Shown in pieces: positions 37,013 through 46,053 of a stretch of 64,000 bases of DNA (within the stretch, counting starts at the first letter, position 1; each line of letters begins with the position of its first letter). The DNA comes from Paracoccus methylarcula (lineage in GTDB: Bacteria; Pseudomonadota; Alphaproteobacteria; Rhodobacterales; Rhodobacteraceae). The position numbers and the translations under genes are program-made. Location of the stretch: the NCBI RefSeq assembly GCF_003007735.2, contig NZ_PXNQ02000012.1, positions 1 to 64,000 on the forward strand, given 5' to 3'. Under the pieces are notes generated by a model that saw nothing but the letters and a program-made list of their open reading frames with translations, searched no databases and was not told where the DNA came from.

Positions 37013-38812
37013 TTAACCCAGGTGATGAACCTCCTGGAGCTTGTAGACGGGGGTTTCGATCCCTTCCATCCGGGCCTTGAGCTGCAATGCCAGGTACAGC
37101 GAGTAATGCCGCGACTGGTGCAGGTTGCCGCCATGAAACCACAGCGCTTCCTGCTGGGTGGGCTTCCACATGTTGCGCTGCTCGCCTTCCCAGGGGCCGG
37201 GATCCTTGGTGGTGTCGGAACCAAGCCCCCAGACCTTGCCGACCTTGTCCGCGATCTCCTGCCCCATCAGGTCGGCGGCCCAGCCATTCATCGAGCCGTA
37301 GCCGGTGGCATAGACGATCAGATCGGCGGGCAGCACCTCGCCCGTGTCCAGTTTCACGCCATCGGGGACGATCTCTGTCACCTGGCCCTGCGCCAGCTTG
37401 ACCTCGCCATCGATGATCAACTGGCTGGCGCCGACATCGATGTAATAGCCCGAGCCACGGCGCAGGTATTTCATGAACAGTCCCGATCCGTCATCGCCCC
37501 AGTCCAGCTTGAACCCGGCCTTTTCCAGCCCCTCGTAGAACTCCTTGTCGCGTTCGCGCATCTGGTCATAGAGCGGGATCTGCCATTCATGCATGATCCT
37601 GTAGGGCAGCGAGGCAAAGATCAGGTCGGCCTTTTCCGTGGTCACGCCGTTCTGCACCGCCTGTTCGGAATAAAGCCCGCCAAGCCCGATATCCATCAGC
37701 GTGTCCGAGCGCACGATATGGGTGCTGGAACGCTGGATCATGGTGACATCGACATCATGCTCCCACAGCGCGGCGGCGATATCATGGGCCGAGTTGTTCG
37801 AGCCGATGATGACGACCTTCTTGCCCTTGTAGGCGTCGGGGCCGGGATGCTGCGATGAATGCTGCTGCTCGCCCCGGAACGTATCGGCGCCGGGGAATGT
37901 CGGGATATTCGGCTTGCCCGACATCCCGGTGGCCAGCACCAGCTGTTTCGGCTTCAGCACCACTTCCTCGCCGTCGCGATCGACCACGACGGTCCATTCC
38001 TTCGCCGCCTCGTCATAGCTGGCGCGCTGGCAGGTGCTGCGCGTCCAGTAGTTCAGCTCCATGACCCTGGTATACATCTCCAGCCAGTCGCCGACCTTGT
38101 CCTTGGGGGTAAAGACCGGCCAGTTGTCGGGAAACTTGATATAGGGCAGGTGGTCGTACCAGACCGGATCATGCAGGCATAGCGACTTGTAACGCTTGCG
38201 CCACTGGTCTCCGGGGCGGTCATGCCTGTCCAGAACGATGGTCGGCACGCCAAGCTGACGCAGCCGCGCGCCAAGGGCGATACCGCCCTGACCGCCGCCG
38301 ATGATGACGGTATAGGGCTGGCGGCCATAGCCAAGCTCGGCGGCCTCGGCCTCGCGTTCTTCCTTCCAGCTTTGCCGGTTCTTGCCGGCGCCGTGTTTCG
38401 CGCCCATCGGCCGGGCAAAGCCCCTGGCCTCCTCGTGGCCCTTGAGTTCCTGCATGGCGGTCAAGAGCGTCCAGATCCTGCCGTCGCGCAGCCGGACAAG
38501 GCCGTAGCCCCGCGCCACCCCGGTTTCGAATGTGATCCATGCGGTGACGACGCCGTCCTCTTCGGCCGGTATCTCGTTCTCGGCCAGTTTCCAGCCGGAA
38601 GGCTTCACCACCCCAAGCTGCGCGCGCAGCATGTCGGCGACCTGGTCCTGCCCCTCCATGGTGCGCAGGTTCCATGTGAACGCCACCAGGTCGCGCCAGT
38701 AACAGTCACTCACGAACATCTGCGTGGCGCGGTCGATATCGCCGGCCTCCAGCGCCGCGCCGAATTCGTCCAGCGTGGCCTGCACGCGGTCTGACAATGC
38801 GGAATCGAGCAT
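37013..38812 (-). CDS. FAD/NADP-dependent flavin monooxygenase with N-terminal NTF2-like domain
   Basis: 599 residues. Residues 1-130 resemble an NTF2/SnoaL-like fold; residues 165-599 form a flavin monooxygenase with FAD motif IIGGGQGGIALG (about 170-181), NADP motif IIGSNNSAHDIAA (about 335-347) and a late YATGYGS segment. The class fingerprint FxGxxxHxxx(F/Y or W) reads FRGEQQHSSQH, residues 312-322, with His in the last place, so it is neither a textbook FMO nor a Baeyer-Villiger enzyme. Substrate unknown. An AcoR-like regulator gene lies upstream in the same orientation. Confidence 0.85.
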   Translation of the reverse strand: MLDSALSDRVQATLDEFGAALEAGDIDRATQMFVSDCYWRDLVAFTWNLRTMEGQDQVADMLRAQLGVVKPSGWKLAENEIPAEEDGVVTAWITFETGVARGYGLVRLRDGRIWTLLTAMQELKGHEEARGFARPMGAKHGAGKNRQSWKEEREAEAAELGYGRQPYTVIIGGGQGGIALGARLRQLGVPTIVLDRHDRPGDQWRKRYKSLCLHDPVWYDHLPYIKFPDNWPVFTPKDKVGDWLEMYTRVMELNYWTRSTCQRASYDEAAKEWTVVVDRDGEEVVLKPKQLVLATGMSGKPNIPTFPGADTFRGEQQHSSQHPGPDAYKGKKVVIIGSNNSAHDIAAALWEHDVDVTMIQRSSTHIVRSDTLMDIGLGGLYSEQAVQNGVTTEKADLIFASLPYRIMHEWQIPLYDQMRERDKEFYEGLEKAGFKLDWGDDGSGLFMKYLRRGSGYYIDVGASQLIIDGEVKLAQGQVTEIVPDGVKLDTGEVLPADLIVYATGYGSMNGWAADLMGQEIADKVGKVWGLGSDTTKDPGPWEGEQRNMWKPTQQEALWFHGGNLHQSRHYSLYLALQLKARMEGIETPVYKLQEVHHLG

Positions 38813-38926
38813 GTTGTTCCTCCCTCGGGTTGCAATTCCTCCGGGGGAAACCTGCGTTGTTCGACTATGTCCGAACAGGAAAATTCGCGGGACAAGCGGG
38901 GCAGGGGCGCATTTTCCGCCCGCGCG

Positions 38927-38960
38927 GTTGCAGATGCAACGCCGCGCAACGGTGACGCAA
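38927..38960. promoter_or_regulatory. Inverted and direct GTTGC repeats upstream of the monooxygenase
   Basis: GTTGCAGATGCAAC (38927-38940) is an almost perfect palindrome, followed by two GCAAC units at 38946 and 38957. They lie in the 150-bp gap before the monooxygenase start and are candidates for binding by the neighbouring regulator. Confidence 0.35.
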
Positions 38961-38962
38961 CC

Positions 38963-40708
38963 CTATTGCGGCGGGGTCAGCCCAAGCCGCTGCACCCGGC
39001 GCAGGATGGTCGAACGATTGACGCCAAGCCGCCGCGCCGCCAGTGCCATGTTCCAGCCGCAGGCGTCCAGCAGCGCCTCGAAACCCTCGGTGGAGTCCCG
39101 GCCGGCCCCGGCCAGCACCGGATCGGGCAGATCGGTGATGTCGATGGCCACGCCCTCGGCCAGGTTCACCGCCACGTCCAGCGTGCTGGCCAGTTCGCGC
39201 AGGTTCCCGGGCCAGTCGCGGGCCTTCAGCTCTGCCCGTGCAGCCGGGGTCAGGCGCAGCCCGTCGGGATTGCATTGCCGCAGCAGCCTGTCCAGCAGCC
39301 AGTCGAAATCCTGCCGCAGCCGCAAGGGCGGCAAGGCCAGCGTCGCTCCGGCGATGCGGAAGAACAGATCGCCCCGGAACTCGCCCGCACGGGTCATCGC
39401 CGCCAGATCCTGGCGGCAAGAGGCGATCACCCGCAGCTTGGCATCTGTCAACAGCCGCAACAGGGCGGCCTGTCCCGCCGCCGACAGGTCATCGGCACCC
39501 TGCAGGAACAGCGTCCCCGCCTGATCGGTGCGCGGTTGCAGCGCCTCGATCGCCGCTGGATCCGCCCCGGCGCAATCCAGCAGCACAAAGGGACGCGCGG
39601 CGGGCTCGCACATATGAACCGCGCGGGCGAGACGTTGCTTGCCCGTTCCGGTCTCGCCGCCCAGCAAGAGCGGCACCCGCGTCCGCGCCAGTTTCGCCGC
39701 CCGCGTCAACAGCGCCTGCATGGCGGGGTCGGGACCGGCGAGGCTGGACAAACCGCCGGGCAGGTCCATCCCGGCGGCGCGCGGCACCCGTGCCCTCTGC
39801 GGGGCGATGGCATGGCCGAACAGGGCGCGGCCGTCATGCAGGCGGATCACCCGTTCCTCGCTTGGCCGCCCGCGCATCAGCTCGGGCAGATCGTCGGCCG
39901 ACAGCTCCATGACCTGGTCCAGCCGCTGCCCCAGCAGGCTGCCATTGCCCGCCCCAAGCACCTCTTGCGCCGCATGGGTCATGCCGATGATTCGCCCGGA
40001 CCCGTCCAGCGCGATGGCGGCCTCGGGATCGACTTCGAGAAACTCAGGGCTGGCCGAGAAACGCAGCACCCAGTCCCGCCTTGTCATCGCCATCAGGTTG
40101 GCCATCTCGACCCGCCGGGCCGAGGCGCGGACCAGGTTCATTGCCAGGTTCTGACTGGCCTTGGGCTGGGGAGAGCGCAGCAGCGACAGGTCCAGCACCG
40201 CCGAAAGATTGCCCGAAGTGTCAAAGATCGGCGCGGCGGTGCAGGAAAGCGGCGTGTGATGCAGGTCGAAATGATCGCTTTGGTGGATGGTGATGGCCTC
40301 TCCGGTGGCAAGGCAGGAGCCCACGCCGCAGGTTCCCGCCCGGTCCTCGGACCAGTCCGAACCCATATACAGACCCGCCTGCCGCAGATCGTCCTCGAAG
40401 CGCCGGTCGCCGAAGAAATCCACCGTCACGCCCTTGGCATCGGCCAGCAGCAGCACGTAATTCTGCCCCGCCACCTGCCGGAACAGCGCATCGAGCCCGG
40501 ATCGCGCGATGGCGATCAGCCGCTCGGATTGTTCGCGATGGGCGCGCAGCTCGGTCTCGGTGACGATATGGGCGGGCGAAGGGCGCGAGGGATCCAGCCC
40601 ATGGGTCTCGACACAGCGGCGCCAGCTTTCCGAGACCACACCGTCGCGCCCGGTCATCTGCCCGCGCAGCACCCGGTCGATCTCGCGCAGGTGATCGGTA
40701 TCCCTCAT
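38963..40708 (-). CDS. AcoR-like Fis-family regulator with degenerate AAA+ domain
   Basis: 581 residues: an N-terminal GAF-like sensor (residues about 60-210, ending in PIFDTSGNLSAVLDLS), a PAS-like segment (about 225-290), an AAA+ domain and a C-terminal Fis helix-turn-helix (MALAARRLGVNRSTILRRVQRL). Walker A is kept (GETGTGK, 351-357), but the GAFTGA loop that contacts sigma54 is absent and the Walker B acidic pair is replaced (LFLQGADDL instead of LFLDEI). It is therefore unlikely to work as a normal sigma54 activator. It probably controls the adjacent monooxygenase and perhaps the divergent symporter. Confidence 0.85.
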   Translation of the reverse strand: MRDTDHLREIDRVLRGQMTGRDGVVSESWRRCVETHGLDPSRPSPAHIVTETELRAHREQSERLIAIARSGLDALFRQVAGQNYVLLLADAKGVTVDFFGDRRFEDDLRQAGLYMGSDWSEDRAGTCGVGSCLATGEAITIHQSDHFDLHHTPLSCTAAPIFDTSGNLSAVLDLSLLRSPQPKASQNLAMNLVRASARRVEMANLMAMTRRDWVLRFSASPEFLEVDPEAAIALDGSGRIIGMTHAAQEVLGAGNGSLLGQRLDQVMELSADDLPELMRGRPSEERVIRLHDGRALFGHAIAPQRARVPRAAGMDLPGGLSSLAGPDPAMQALLTRAAKLARTRVPLLLGGETGTGKQRLARAVHMCEPAARPFVLLDCAGADPAAIEALQPRTDQAGTLFLQGADDLSAAGQAALLRLLTDAKLRVIASCRQDLAAMTRAGEFRGDLFFRIAGATLALPPLRLRQDFDWLLDRLLRQCNPDGLRLTPAARAELKARDWPGNLRELASTLDVAVNLAEGVAIDITDLPDPVLAGAGRDSTEGFEALLDACGWNMALAARRLGVNRSTILRRVQRLGLTPPQ

Positions 40709-40812
40709 CCGTGCCTCCCCCTGTCATGGCGGCCAGTATGACATCGCGGCGGGATTGGTGGCAAATCCTATGTCTTGCCTGGGCTCTTGCGCGCCACGCC
40801 TCGATTCAGTTA

Positions 40813-40822
40813 CCGTTAACGG
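40813..40822. promoter_or_regulatory. Palindrome upstream of the symporter
   Basis: CCGTTAACGG, a perfect 10-bp palindrome within GTTACCGTTAACGGCTAC, about 80 bp before the symporter start and in the region shared with the divergent regulator gene. Possible operator; no family match known to me. Confidence 0.3.
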
Positions 40823-40898
40823 CTACGAAGGGCGAAACGACGGCGGAGTTTTCGCCCGGATAACGACATGAACCGCCGACGAAACGGGGGAGGGCGCG

Positions 40899-42490
40899 AT
40901 GGGAGCGTTCAATATACTGACATTCGTGGGCTTCACGGCGCTTGTCGCCGTTCTGTCCTATTACTGGACCCGGGGCACGGACGAGCACCATTCCGAGGGC
41001 TATTTCCTCGGCGGGCGTTCGCTGACGGCGCCGGTGATCGCCGGCTCGCTCTTGCTGACCAACCTTTCGACCGAGCAGATCGTCGGCCTGACCGGCCAGG
41101 CCTATTCCGAGGGCATCCTGGTGATGGCATGGGAGACGCTGGCCGCCATCGCCATGGTGGTCACGGCACTGCTTTTGCTGCCGCGCTACCTGCGCAGCGG
41201 CGTCAGCACCATCCCCGGCTTTCTCGAAGAGCGCTACGACGCGCAGACCAAGACCATCACCTCGATCCTGTTCCTGTCGGGCTACGTGATCGTGCTGCTG
41301 CCAATCGTGCTTTATTCCGGCGCATTGGCCATGTCGACGATGTTCGACGTGCCGGCGCTGCTTGGCGTGTCCGATACGGTCGCGTTATGGGTCACGGTCT
41401 GGGCGATCGGCATCGTCGGTTCGATCTATGCCATCTATGGCGGGCTGAAAGCCGTCGCCGTGTCGGACACGATCAACGCCGTGGGGCTGTTCCTGGGCGG
41501 GCTCCTGATCCCGGTCTTCGGGCTGGCGGCGATCGGCGGGGGCAGCGTGTTCGAGGGGATCTCGACCCTCTACACCGCGAACCCGGAAAAATTCGACGCC
41601 ATCGGCAAGCCGGATTCCTCGATCCCCTTCGCCACCATCTTCACCGGCATGATGCTGGTGCAACTGTTCTACTGGGGCACCAACCAGGCGATCATCCAGC
41701 GGGCCCTTGGCGCGCGTGATTTGCAGGAGGGTCAGAAGGGCCTGCTGATCGCGGCGGCGCTGAAGATCTTCGGGCCGGTGATCGTGGTGCTGCCGGGCAT
41801 CGTCGCTATCACCTGTTCGAGAGCGGGCTGGAGGTCGCCGACCAGGCCTATCCGCGGCTGGTGACCGAGGTGCTGCCCTTCTGGCTGCGGGGTTTCTTCG
41901 CCGCGGTGCTGTTCGGCGCGATCCTGAGTTCCTTCAACTCGGCGCTGAACTCTTCGGTGACGCTGTTCGGTGTCGATATCTACCGGCAATATTTCAACCA
42001 GGAGGCCAGTGACCGGCAGGTGGTCAGCGCGGGCAAGAAATTCGGCATCCTGCTGGCCATCGCCTCGATGACCATCGCGCCCTTCATCGCCAATGCGCCG
42101 CAGGGCCTGTTCGGTTACCTGCAAGAGGTGAACGGCTGCTACAGCATCCCAATCCTGACCATCATCCTGGTGGGGATCTTTTCGCGCCGTGTGCCGCCGA
42201 TCGCGGCCAAGATCGGCCTCGCCTCGGGCGTGGGGCTGTATATCATCAGCCAGTTCGTGCTGAAACCGGTGGTCGGTGCCGACAGCTACCCGCATTTCCT
42301 GCATGTGATGTTCGCGCTTTTCGTGCTGAACGTCTGCATCATGCTGGTGATCGGCAAGGTCAGGCCGATGACACGTTCCTGGGCGCCGGGCGCGGCGAGT
42401 CCCGTCGACATGACGCCCTATGCGCTGGCGAAACCCGTGGGTGCGGTCATCGTCGCCATCGTGGTGTCTAGCTACCTGATCTTCAGCTGA
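40899..42490 (+). CDS. Sodium/solute symporter (SSS family, SGLT-like), frame broken by one base as given
   Basis: Membrane transporter of about 530 residues once corrected, with 13-14 hydrophobic segments. Family marks: DEHHSEGYFLGGRSLTA, STEQIVGLTGQAYSEGI, LLPRYLRSGVSTIPGFLE, YAIYGGLKAVAVSD. The first frame runs to LPGIVA; the second continues YHLFESGLEVADQAYPRLVTEVLP. One C is missing at about 41803-41806. GGGGGAGG precedes the ATG at 40899. The sequence around STEQ is closest to sugar-type SSS members, but the substrate cannot be read from it. Confidence 0.85.
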
Positions 42491-42512
42491 CGGGCGGGTG
42501 GCGCCCCCTGAC

Positions 42513-42581
42513 CGGGGGCGCTGCCCCCATCCGGCCCCGTCCGGGCCGGATTCCCCCGGGATATTTGCGTGAAGAAGAAGG
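42513..42581 (-). repeat. Dispersed repeat, copy F (hairpin type)
   Basis: On the minus strand: CTTCTTCTTCACGCAAATAT, CCCGGGGG, GC-rich spacer with GGCCCGGAC/GTCCGGGCC-like pairing, then hairpin GGGGGC-AGC-GCCCCC. It sits directly after the stop of the small gene at 42592 in that gene's orientation and tail to tail with the symporter. Confidence 0.75.
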
Positions 42582-42591
42582 CAGCAGCGCG

Positions 42592-42708
42592 TCAGCGCGC
42601 GTTCCGGCCCAATTCGTCGGACAGCCGGGGGGCGGTCATCGCCTTTTCGCGCACCAATGCGAGAAAGAAACCGCGAATGCCGTGCAGCATCTTGTTGTGA
42701 TTGGTCAT
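42592..42708 (-). CDS. Small 38-residue protein of unknown function
   Basis: Starts MTNHNKMLHGIRGFFLALVR and ends in a polar, basic tail. It has a strong ribosome site (CAGGAG, 8 nt before the ATG), sits alone, and is followed at once by a repeat that could end the transcript. A short amphipathic helix is likely. Too short for ordinary gene calls; no homologue is recognised. Confidence 0.5.
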   Translation of the reverse strand: MTNHNKMLHGIRGFFLALVREKAMTAPRLSDELGRNAR

Positions 42709-43049
42709 GGTCGTCTCCTGATCCAGAACTCGTTGCGGTGGATGGGCTGCATCCGGCCGCGTTAATGCGATAGCGCAAACATAGGACATTCCCGGGGAAT
42801 GAGTAGTGCCGGGCGTGAAATGCTGCCTTGCATCCAGGACAAGGCTGGCCGGGGCGCCCGGAACCGGATGGCGTGAAGTTGACAGCTGGCAACTTTGCCG
42901 CATCTCGACCCGGGCGGACCCAAGCTTGACGCCCGCCATGCCATGTTCCATCCTCGCCATCGCGGATATTCCGGCGGTCATCGGCATCGGGGGTGAATTT
43001 CCCGGATATCCTGTCTTGTCAGCCGGATACGATCGAAGGACATGGCATA
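42709..43049. other. Divergent intergenic region between small gene and gntR
   Basis: About 340 bp without a recognisable gene. It holds a long near-perfect palindrome at 42876-42895 and should contain the promoters of both flanking genes. An alternative upstream GTG start for the regulator lies at 42993. Confidence 0.5.
42876..42895. promoter_or_regulatory. 20-bp palindrome, candidate GntR operator
   Basis: AAGTTGACAGCTGGCAACTT pairs with itself at all but one position per half-site. It lies about 155 bp before the likely gntR start and between divergent genes. FCD-type GntR proteins bind palindromes of this size; the assignment is by position. Confidence 0.45.
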
Positions 43050-43742
43050 TTGACGGGTTTCGGATCTGGCGCCGGAAAGGCCTATACGAGGTTTCAGACC
43101 ATCTACGAGACCCTGCGCGAGCGGATCTGCCTGCTGGATTTCGCCCCCGGGCACCGTCTGCGCGAGGATGACCTGGCCGAGGAGTTCCAGGTCTCGCGCA
43201 CGCCGATGCGCCGGGTCATCGCGCGGCTGGAAAGCGAGGGGCTGGTCCAGTCGATCCAGAGCGTCGGCACCTTCGTCACCGAGATCGATTTCGACACGCT
43301 GCGCCAGATCTACGAGTTGCGGGCCGAGCTGGCGATCCTGCTGGGGCAGGATATCGAACCGGCGGTGCAGGCCGAGGTGCGTGACGAGATCACCCGCATC
43401 CTGGCCACCGCCGAACGCGAAAGCGCCTCCATCGGCACCCGCGATTTCGCGCGCTTGAACCGCGATGCCTTCCAGGCGCTCTTGCGGCTGAACCGCAACG
43501 AGGTTGCGAACAATATCGCGGAGGCGCTTTACAACCAGTCGGCCCGGGTCTGGATCCACTCGATCCCCGAGATCGGGCTGGCCCGCGAGGTGGAACTGTT
43601 CCGGCAAGAGATCAGCGAGGTGCTGCGGGCGCTGGAGCATGGCGATATCCGCTCTGTCAGCCTGGTGCGCGCCGCCCATATCCGGCAAAGCTGGCAACGT
43701 ATCGTGGCGCTCAGCCGCGAGGGCCATATCCCCGATGGCTGA
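43050..43742 (+). CDS. GntR family regulator, FCD (FadR-like) subfamily
   Basis: Winged-helix domain (FQTIYETLRERICLLDFAPGHRLREDDLAEEFQVSRTPMRRVIARLESEGLV) followed by an all-helical FCD ligand domain with the usual metal-site residues spread over ARLNRDAFQALL and AAHIRQSW. Start is uncertain: TTG 43050 (230 residues, AAGGA upstream) is preferred by length; GTG 42993 gives 249. It probably senses an amino acid or related acid and controls the following dehydratase gene, 33 bp downstream. Confidence 0.88.
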   Translation: MTGFGSGAGKAYTRFQTIYETLRERICLLDFAPGHRLREDDLAEEFQVSRTPMRRVIARLESEGLVQSIQSVGTFVTEIDFDTLRQIYELRAELAILLGQDIEPAVQAEVRDEITRILATAERESASIGTRDFARLNRDAFQALLRLNRNEVANNIAEALYNQSARVWIHSIPEIGLAREVELFRQEISEVLRALEHGDIRSVSLVRAAHIRQSWQRIVALSREGHIPDG

Positions 43743-43775
43743 GCGCCGCCGGGACCGGTTTGCGAAAGGAACCCG

Positions 43776-44690
43776 ATGGGACTGCATCACAACACGCCAT
43801 TGCTCGAATCCCGCCCGCTGTCGCAGAAGGCGGGGCGGCCCGTCTGGCTGAAGATGGAGGCGCTGCAGCCCTCGGGCTCGTTCAAGCTGCGCGGGATCGG
43901 CGCGGCCTGCGAGGCGCATGCCGGGGCTGGCAAGCGGCGCTTCGTCTCGTCCTCCGGCGGCAATGCGGGGCTGGCGGTCGCCTATGCCGCCGGGCGTCTC
44001 GGGCTGCCGGCCACTGTCTTCGTGCCCGAGACGACCAGCGAAAGGGCGAAGGCGCTGATCCGGCAGGAGGGCGCCGAGCTCGTGGTGCATGGGGCGTCGT
44101 GGCAAGAGGCGAATGAGCGTGCGCTTGAGGCCGTCGATTCCGAGACCGCCTTCATCCATCCTTTCGACGATCCGATCCTGTGGAACGGGCATGCGACGAT
44201 GATCGACGAGACCGTCCGGGCCGGGCTCTCGTTCGACGCGGTGGTGCTGTCGGTCGGCGGCGGCGGGCTGATGGCCGGCGTGGCCGAGGGGCTGGCGCGC
44301 AACGGCTTGCAGGACATCCCGATCATCGCGGTCGAGACCGAGGGCGCGGCCTCCCTGGCCGCCTCGATACATGCGGGCAGGCGCGTGGAGCTGCCGGGCA
44401 TCACCAGCATCGCGACCTCGCTTGGCGCCAGGCAGGTCTGCGAGCGCGCCTTCGAGCTTGCCCGCTCCCACCCGGTCGAGAGCGTCGTGGTCAGCGACCG
44501 GGACGCGGTCGATGCCTGCATCGGCTTTCTCGACGATCACCGGGTGGTGGTGGAACCGGCCTGCGGCGCGGCGCTGTCGATCGCCTATGCGCATCCCGGC
44601 CGCCTGTCGCCATATGGGCGCGTCCTGATCATCGTCTGCGGCGGAGCGACGGCCACGGTCGGCCAGTTGCTGGACTGGCAGAACTCGTGA
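43776..44690 (+). CDS. PLP-dependent serine/threonine dehydratase
   Basis: Fold-type II PLP enzyme of 304 residues. The PLP lysine is in PSGSFKLRGIG, the phosphate loop is SSGGNAGLAVAYA, with a glycine loop SVGGGGLMAGVAEGL further on and no C-terminal ACT domain, so it resembles L-serine (catabolic) dehydratase rather than biosynthetic IlvA. It would deaminate serine to pyruvate. Serine made from glycine after sarcosine oxidation is a plausible source given the neighbouring sox operon. EutB-type enzymes are an alternative. Confidence 0.8.
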   Translation: MGLHHNTPLLESRPLSQKAGRPVWLKMEALQPSGSFKLRGIGAACEAHAGAGKRRFVSSSGGNAGLAVAYAAGRLGLPATVFVPETTSERAKALIRQEGAELVVHGASWQEANERALEAVDSETAFIHPFDDPILWNGHATMIDETVRAGLSFDAVVLSVGGGGLMAGVAEGLARNGLQDIPIIAVETEGAASLAASIHAGRRVELPGITSIATSLGARQVCERAFELARSHPVESVVVSDRDAVDACIGFLDDHRVVVEPACGAALSIAYAHPGRLSPYGRVLIIVCGGATATVGQLLDWQNS

Positions 44691-44735
44691 CAGGTGGCGA
44701 AAAGCCTGCCACATCGGCCTGCAAGCGGGCGGCTC

Positions 44736-44815
44736 TCTTCTTCTTTGTCCAAATACCTTGCCGGGCGTCGCGGACGGGGCGCGCCACCGGTTCGAGAGAC
44801 CGGTCGGTGACGGGG
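44736..44815 (+). repeat. Dispersed repeat, copy G (second module type)
   Basis: CTTCTTCTTTGTCCAAATACC followed by the second module: GTCGCGGAC...GGCGCGCCACCGGTTCGAG...GGTCGGTGAC. ACCGG and CCGGT flank TTCGAGAGA and form a small stem that recalls a tRNA T-arm, but no tRNA is present. It follows the dehydratase stop by 46 bp in the same orientation. Confidence 0.7.
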
Positions 44816-44871
44816 ATGAAAACCCCGGCATCGCCATTTGATCCCGGCCCTTTCTGAAGGATGGCGCCGGT

Positions 44872-46053
44872 CTAAAGGATATTGTCCAGCACCACCCCGA
44901 AGGTCACGCGGCCGACCTGGAGCAGATCGGCGATGGGCACGAACTCGTCCGGCTGGTGGCAGCGGCGGAAATCCCCGGCACCGTAATTGACGGTCGGGAT
45001 GCCTGCATCGGCGACGAAATTCCGCATGTCGCAGCCATAGGGCGGCCCCCAGATACGCGGCTCTTGCCCGGTGATCTCGCGGATATTGCGCTGCAGCCCG
45101 GTCACGACGGGCGAATCCAGCGGCGTCTCGGTCGCCTCGTTGAGATCGACAAAGGCGATATCGGCACCGATCCCCGGCTCATCCGACAGGATCCCGTCCA
45201 GCATCTCTTGCAGGTCCCGGCGCACCTGATCCACGCTTTCATGCGGCAGCATGCGCCGGTCGATGATCATCTCGGCGCTGCGGGCGGTGCTGTTATGGGT
45301 CTCGCCCGCCCGTATCCGCGTGATCCGGCAACCGGGACTGGCCAGCAGGTGGTGGCGCTGTTCCGAGACGCGCCGGTGACAGGCCTCGACCTCGCCTGCA
45401 AAGCGCCACAGCACCCGCATCAGGTCGGGGGCATCGGCATCGGTCAGGCCGCAATGGCAGGCCGGGCCCGTCAGCGTCACCCTGTGCCAGCAGGCGCCGC
45501 GCGTGCCGGGGCCGATCTGCCCGTCGGTGGGCTCCATGACGATTGCCCGGTCGCCGGTATAGCCAAGCTGCAACAGCGTCCTGGTGCCCGGTTCGTCGGT
45601 TTCCTCGCCGACCACGAATTGCGCCATCAGCGTGCCGTTTGTCTCGATCCCGGACTCTTTCAGCGCCTTCAGGATCGCCATCGCATTGGCCAGCGAGCCC
45701 TTCATGTCGCAACTGCCCAGCCCATAGAGCCGCCCGTCCTCGATCACCGCCTCATGCGGCGGGTGCCGCCACAGCGACGGATCGGCGGGCACCGTGTCCA
45801 TATGCCCGTTCAGCACGAAAACCGGGCCATTGCCGCGCCCGCGATGCCAGGCCACGACCTGCGGACGCTCGGCATAGGGTTTGCGGACCAGTTCGGCCTC
45901 GACACCCCAATCGCGCAAAGTGTCATGGATGAAACGGGCGCAGGCGGCCTCGTCCCCCGGCGGGTTCTCCGAGGGGATCCCGACCAGCCTTGATGTCAGA
46001 TCGACGATCAATGCCTCGTCCAGCGCCTCGATCAGATCGGTTTTCGTCGTCAT
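44872..46053 (-). CDS. ArgE/DapE-type M20 family metallopeptidase
   Basis: 393 residues. Zinc site residues are visible as LNGHMDTVP (His, Asp), LGSCDMKGSLANAM (Asp) and QFVVGEETDEPG (Glu-Glu), with a late GAGDFRRCHQPDEFVP (His). The lid/dimer domain lies between. Such enzymes cleave N-acyl or peptide bonds of amino acids. Its ATG overlaps the soxG stop, so it belongs to the sarcosine operon; a substrate that releases sarcosine or another N-methyl amino acid is a reasonable guess. Confidence 0.85.
   Translation of the reverse strand: MTTKTDLIEALDEALIVDLTSRLVGIPSENPPGDEAACARFIHDTLRDWGVEAELVRKPYAERPQVVAWHRGRGNGPVFVLNGHMDTVPADPSLWRHPPHEAVIEDGRLYGLGSCDMKGSLANAMAILKALKESGIETNGTLMAQFVVGEETDEPGTRTLLQLGYTGDRAIVMEPTDGQIGPGTRGACWHRVTLTGPACHCGLTDADAPDLMRVLWRFAGEVEACHRRVSEQRHHLLASPGCRITRIRAGETHNSTARSAEMIIDRRMLPHESVDQVRRDLQEMLDGILSDEPGIGADIAFVDLNEATETPLDSPVVTGLQRNIREITGQEPRIWGPPYGCDMRNFVADAGIPTVNYGAGDFRRCHQPDEFVPIADLLQVGRVTFGVVLDNIL

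Noticed and set aside
38813..38962. Search for a sigma54 promoter before the monooxygenase gene
   Set aside because: No GG-N10-GC element with reasonable match was found; this agrees with the regulator lacking GAFTGA.
44780..44812. GGTTCGAGAGACC resembling a tRNA T-arm, also at 49769
   Set aside because: No acceptor, D or anticodon arms nearby; the segment belongs to the dispersed repeat module.
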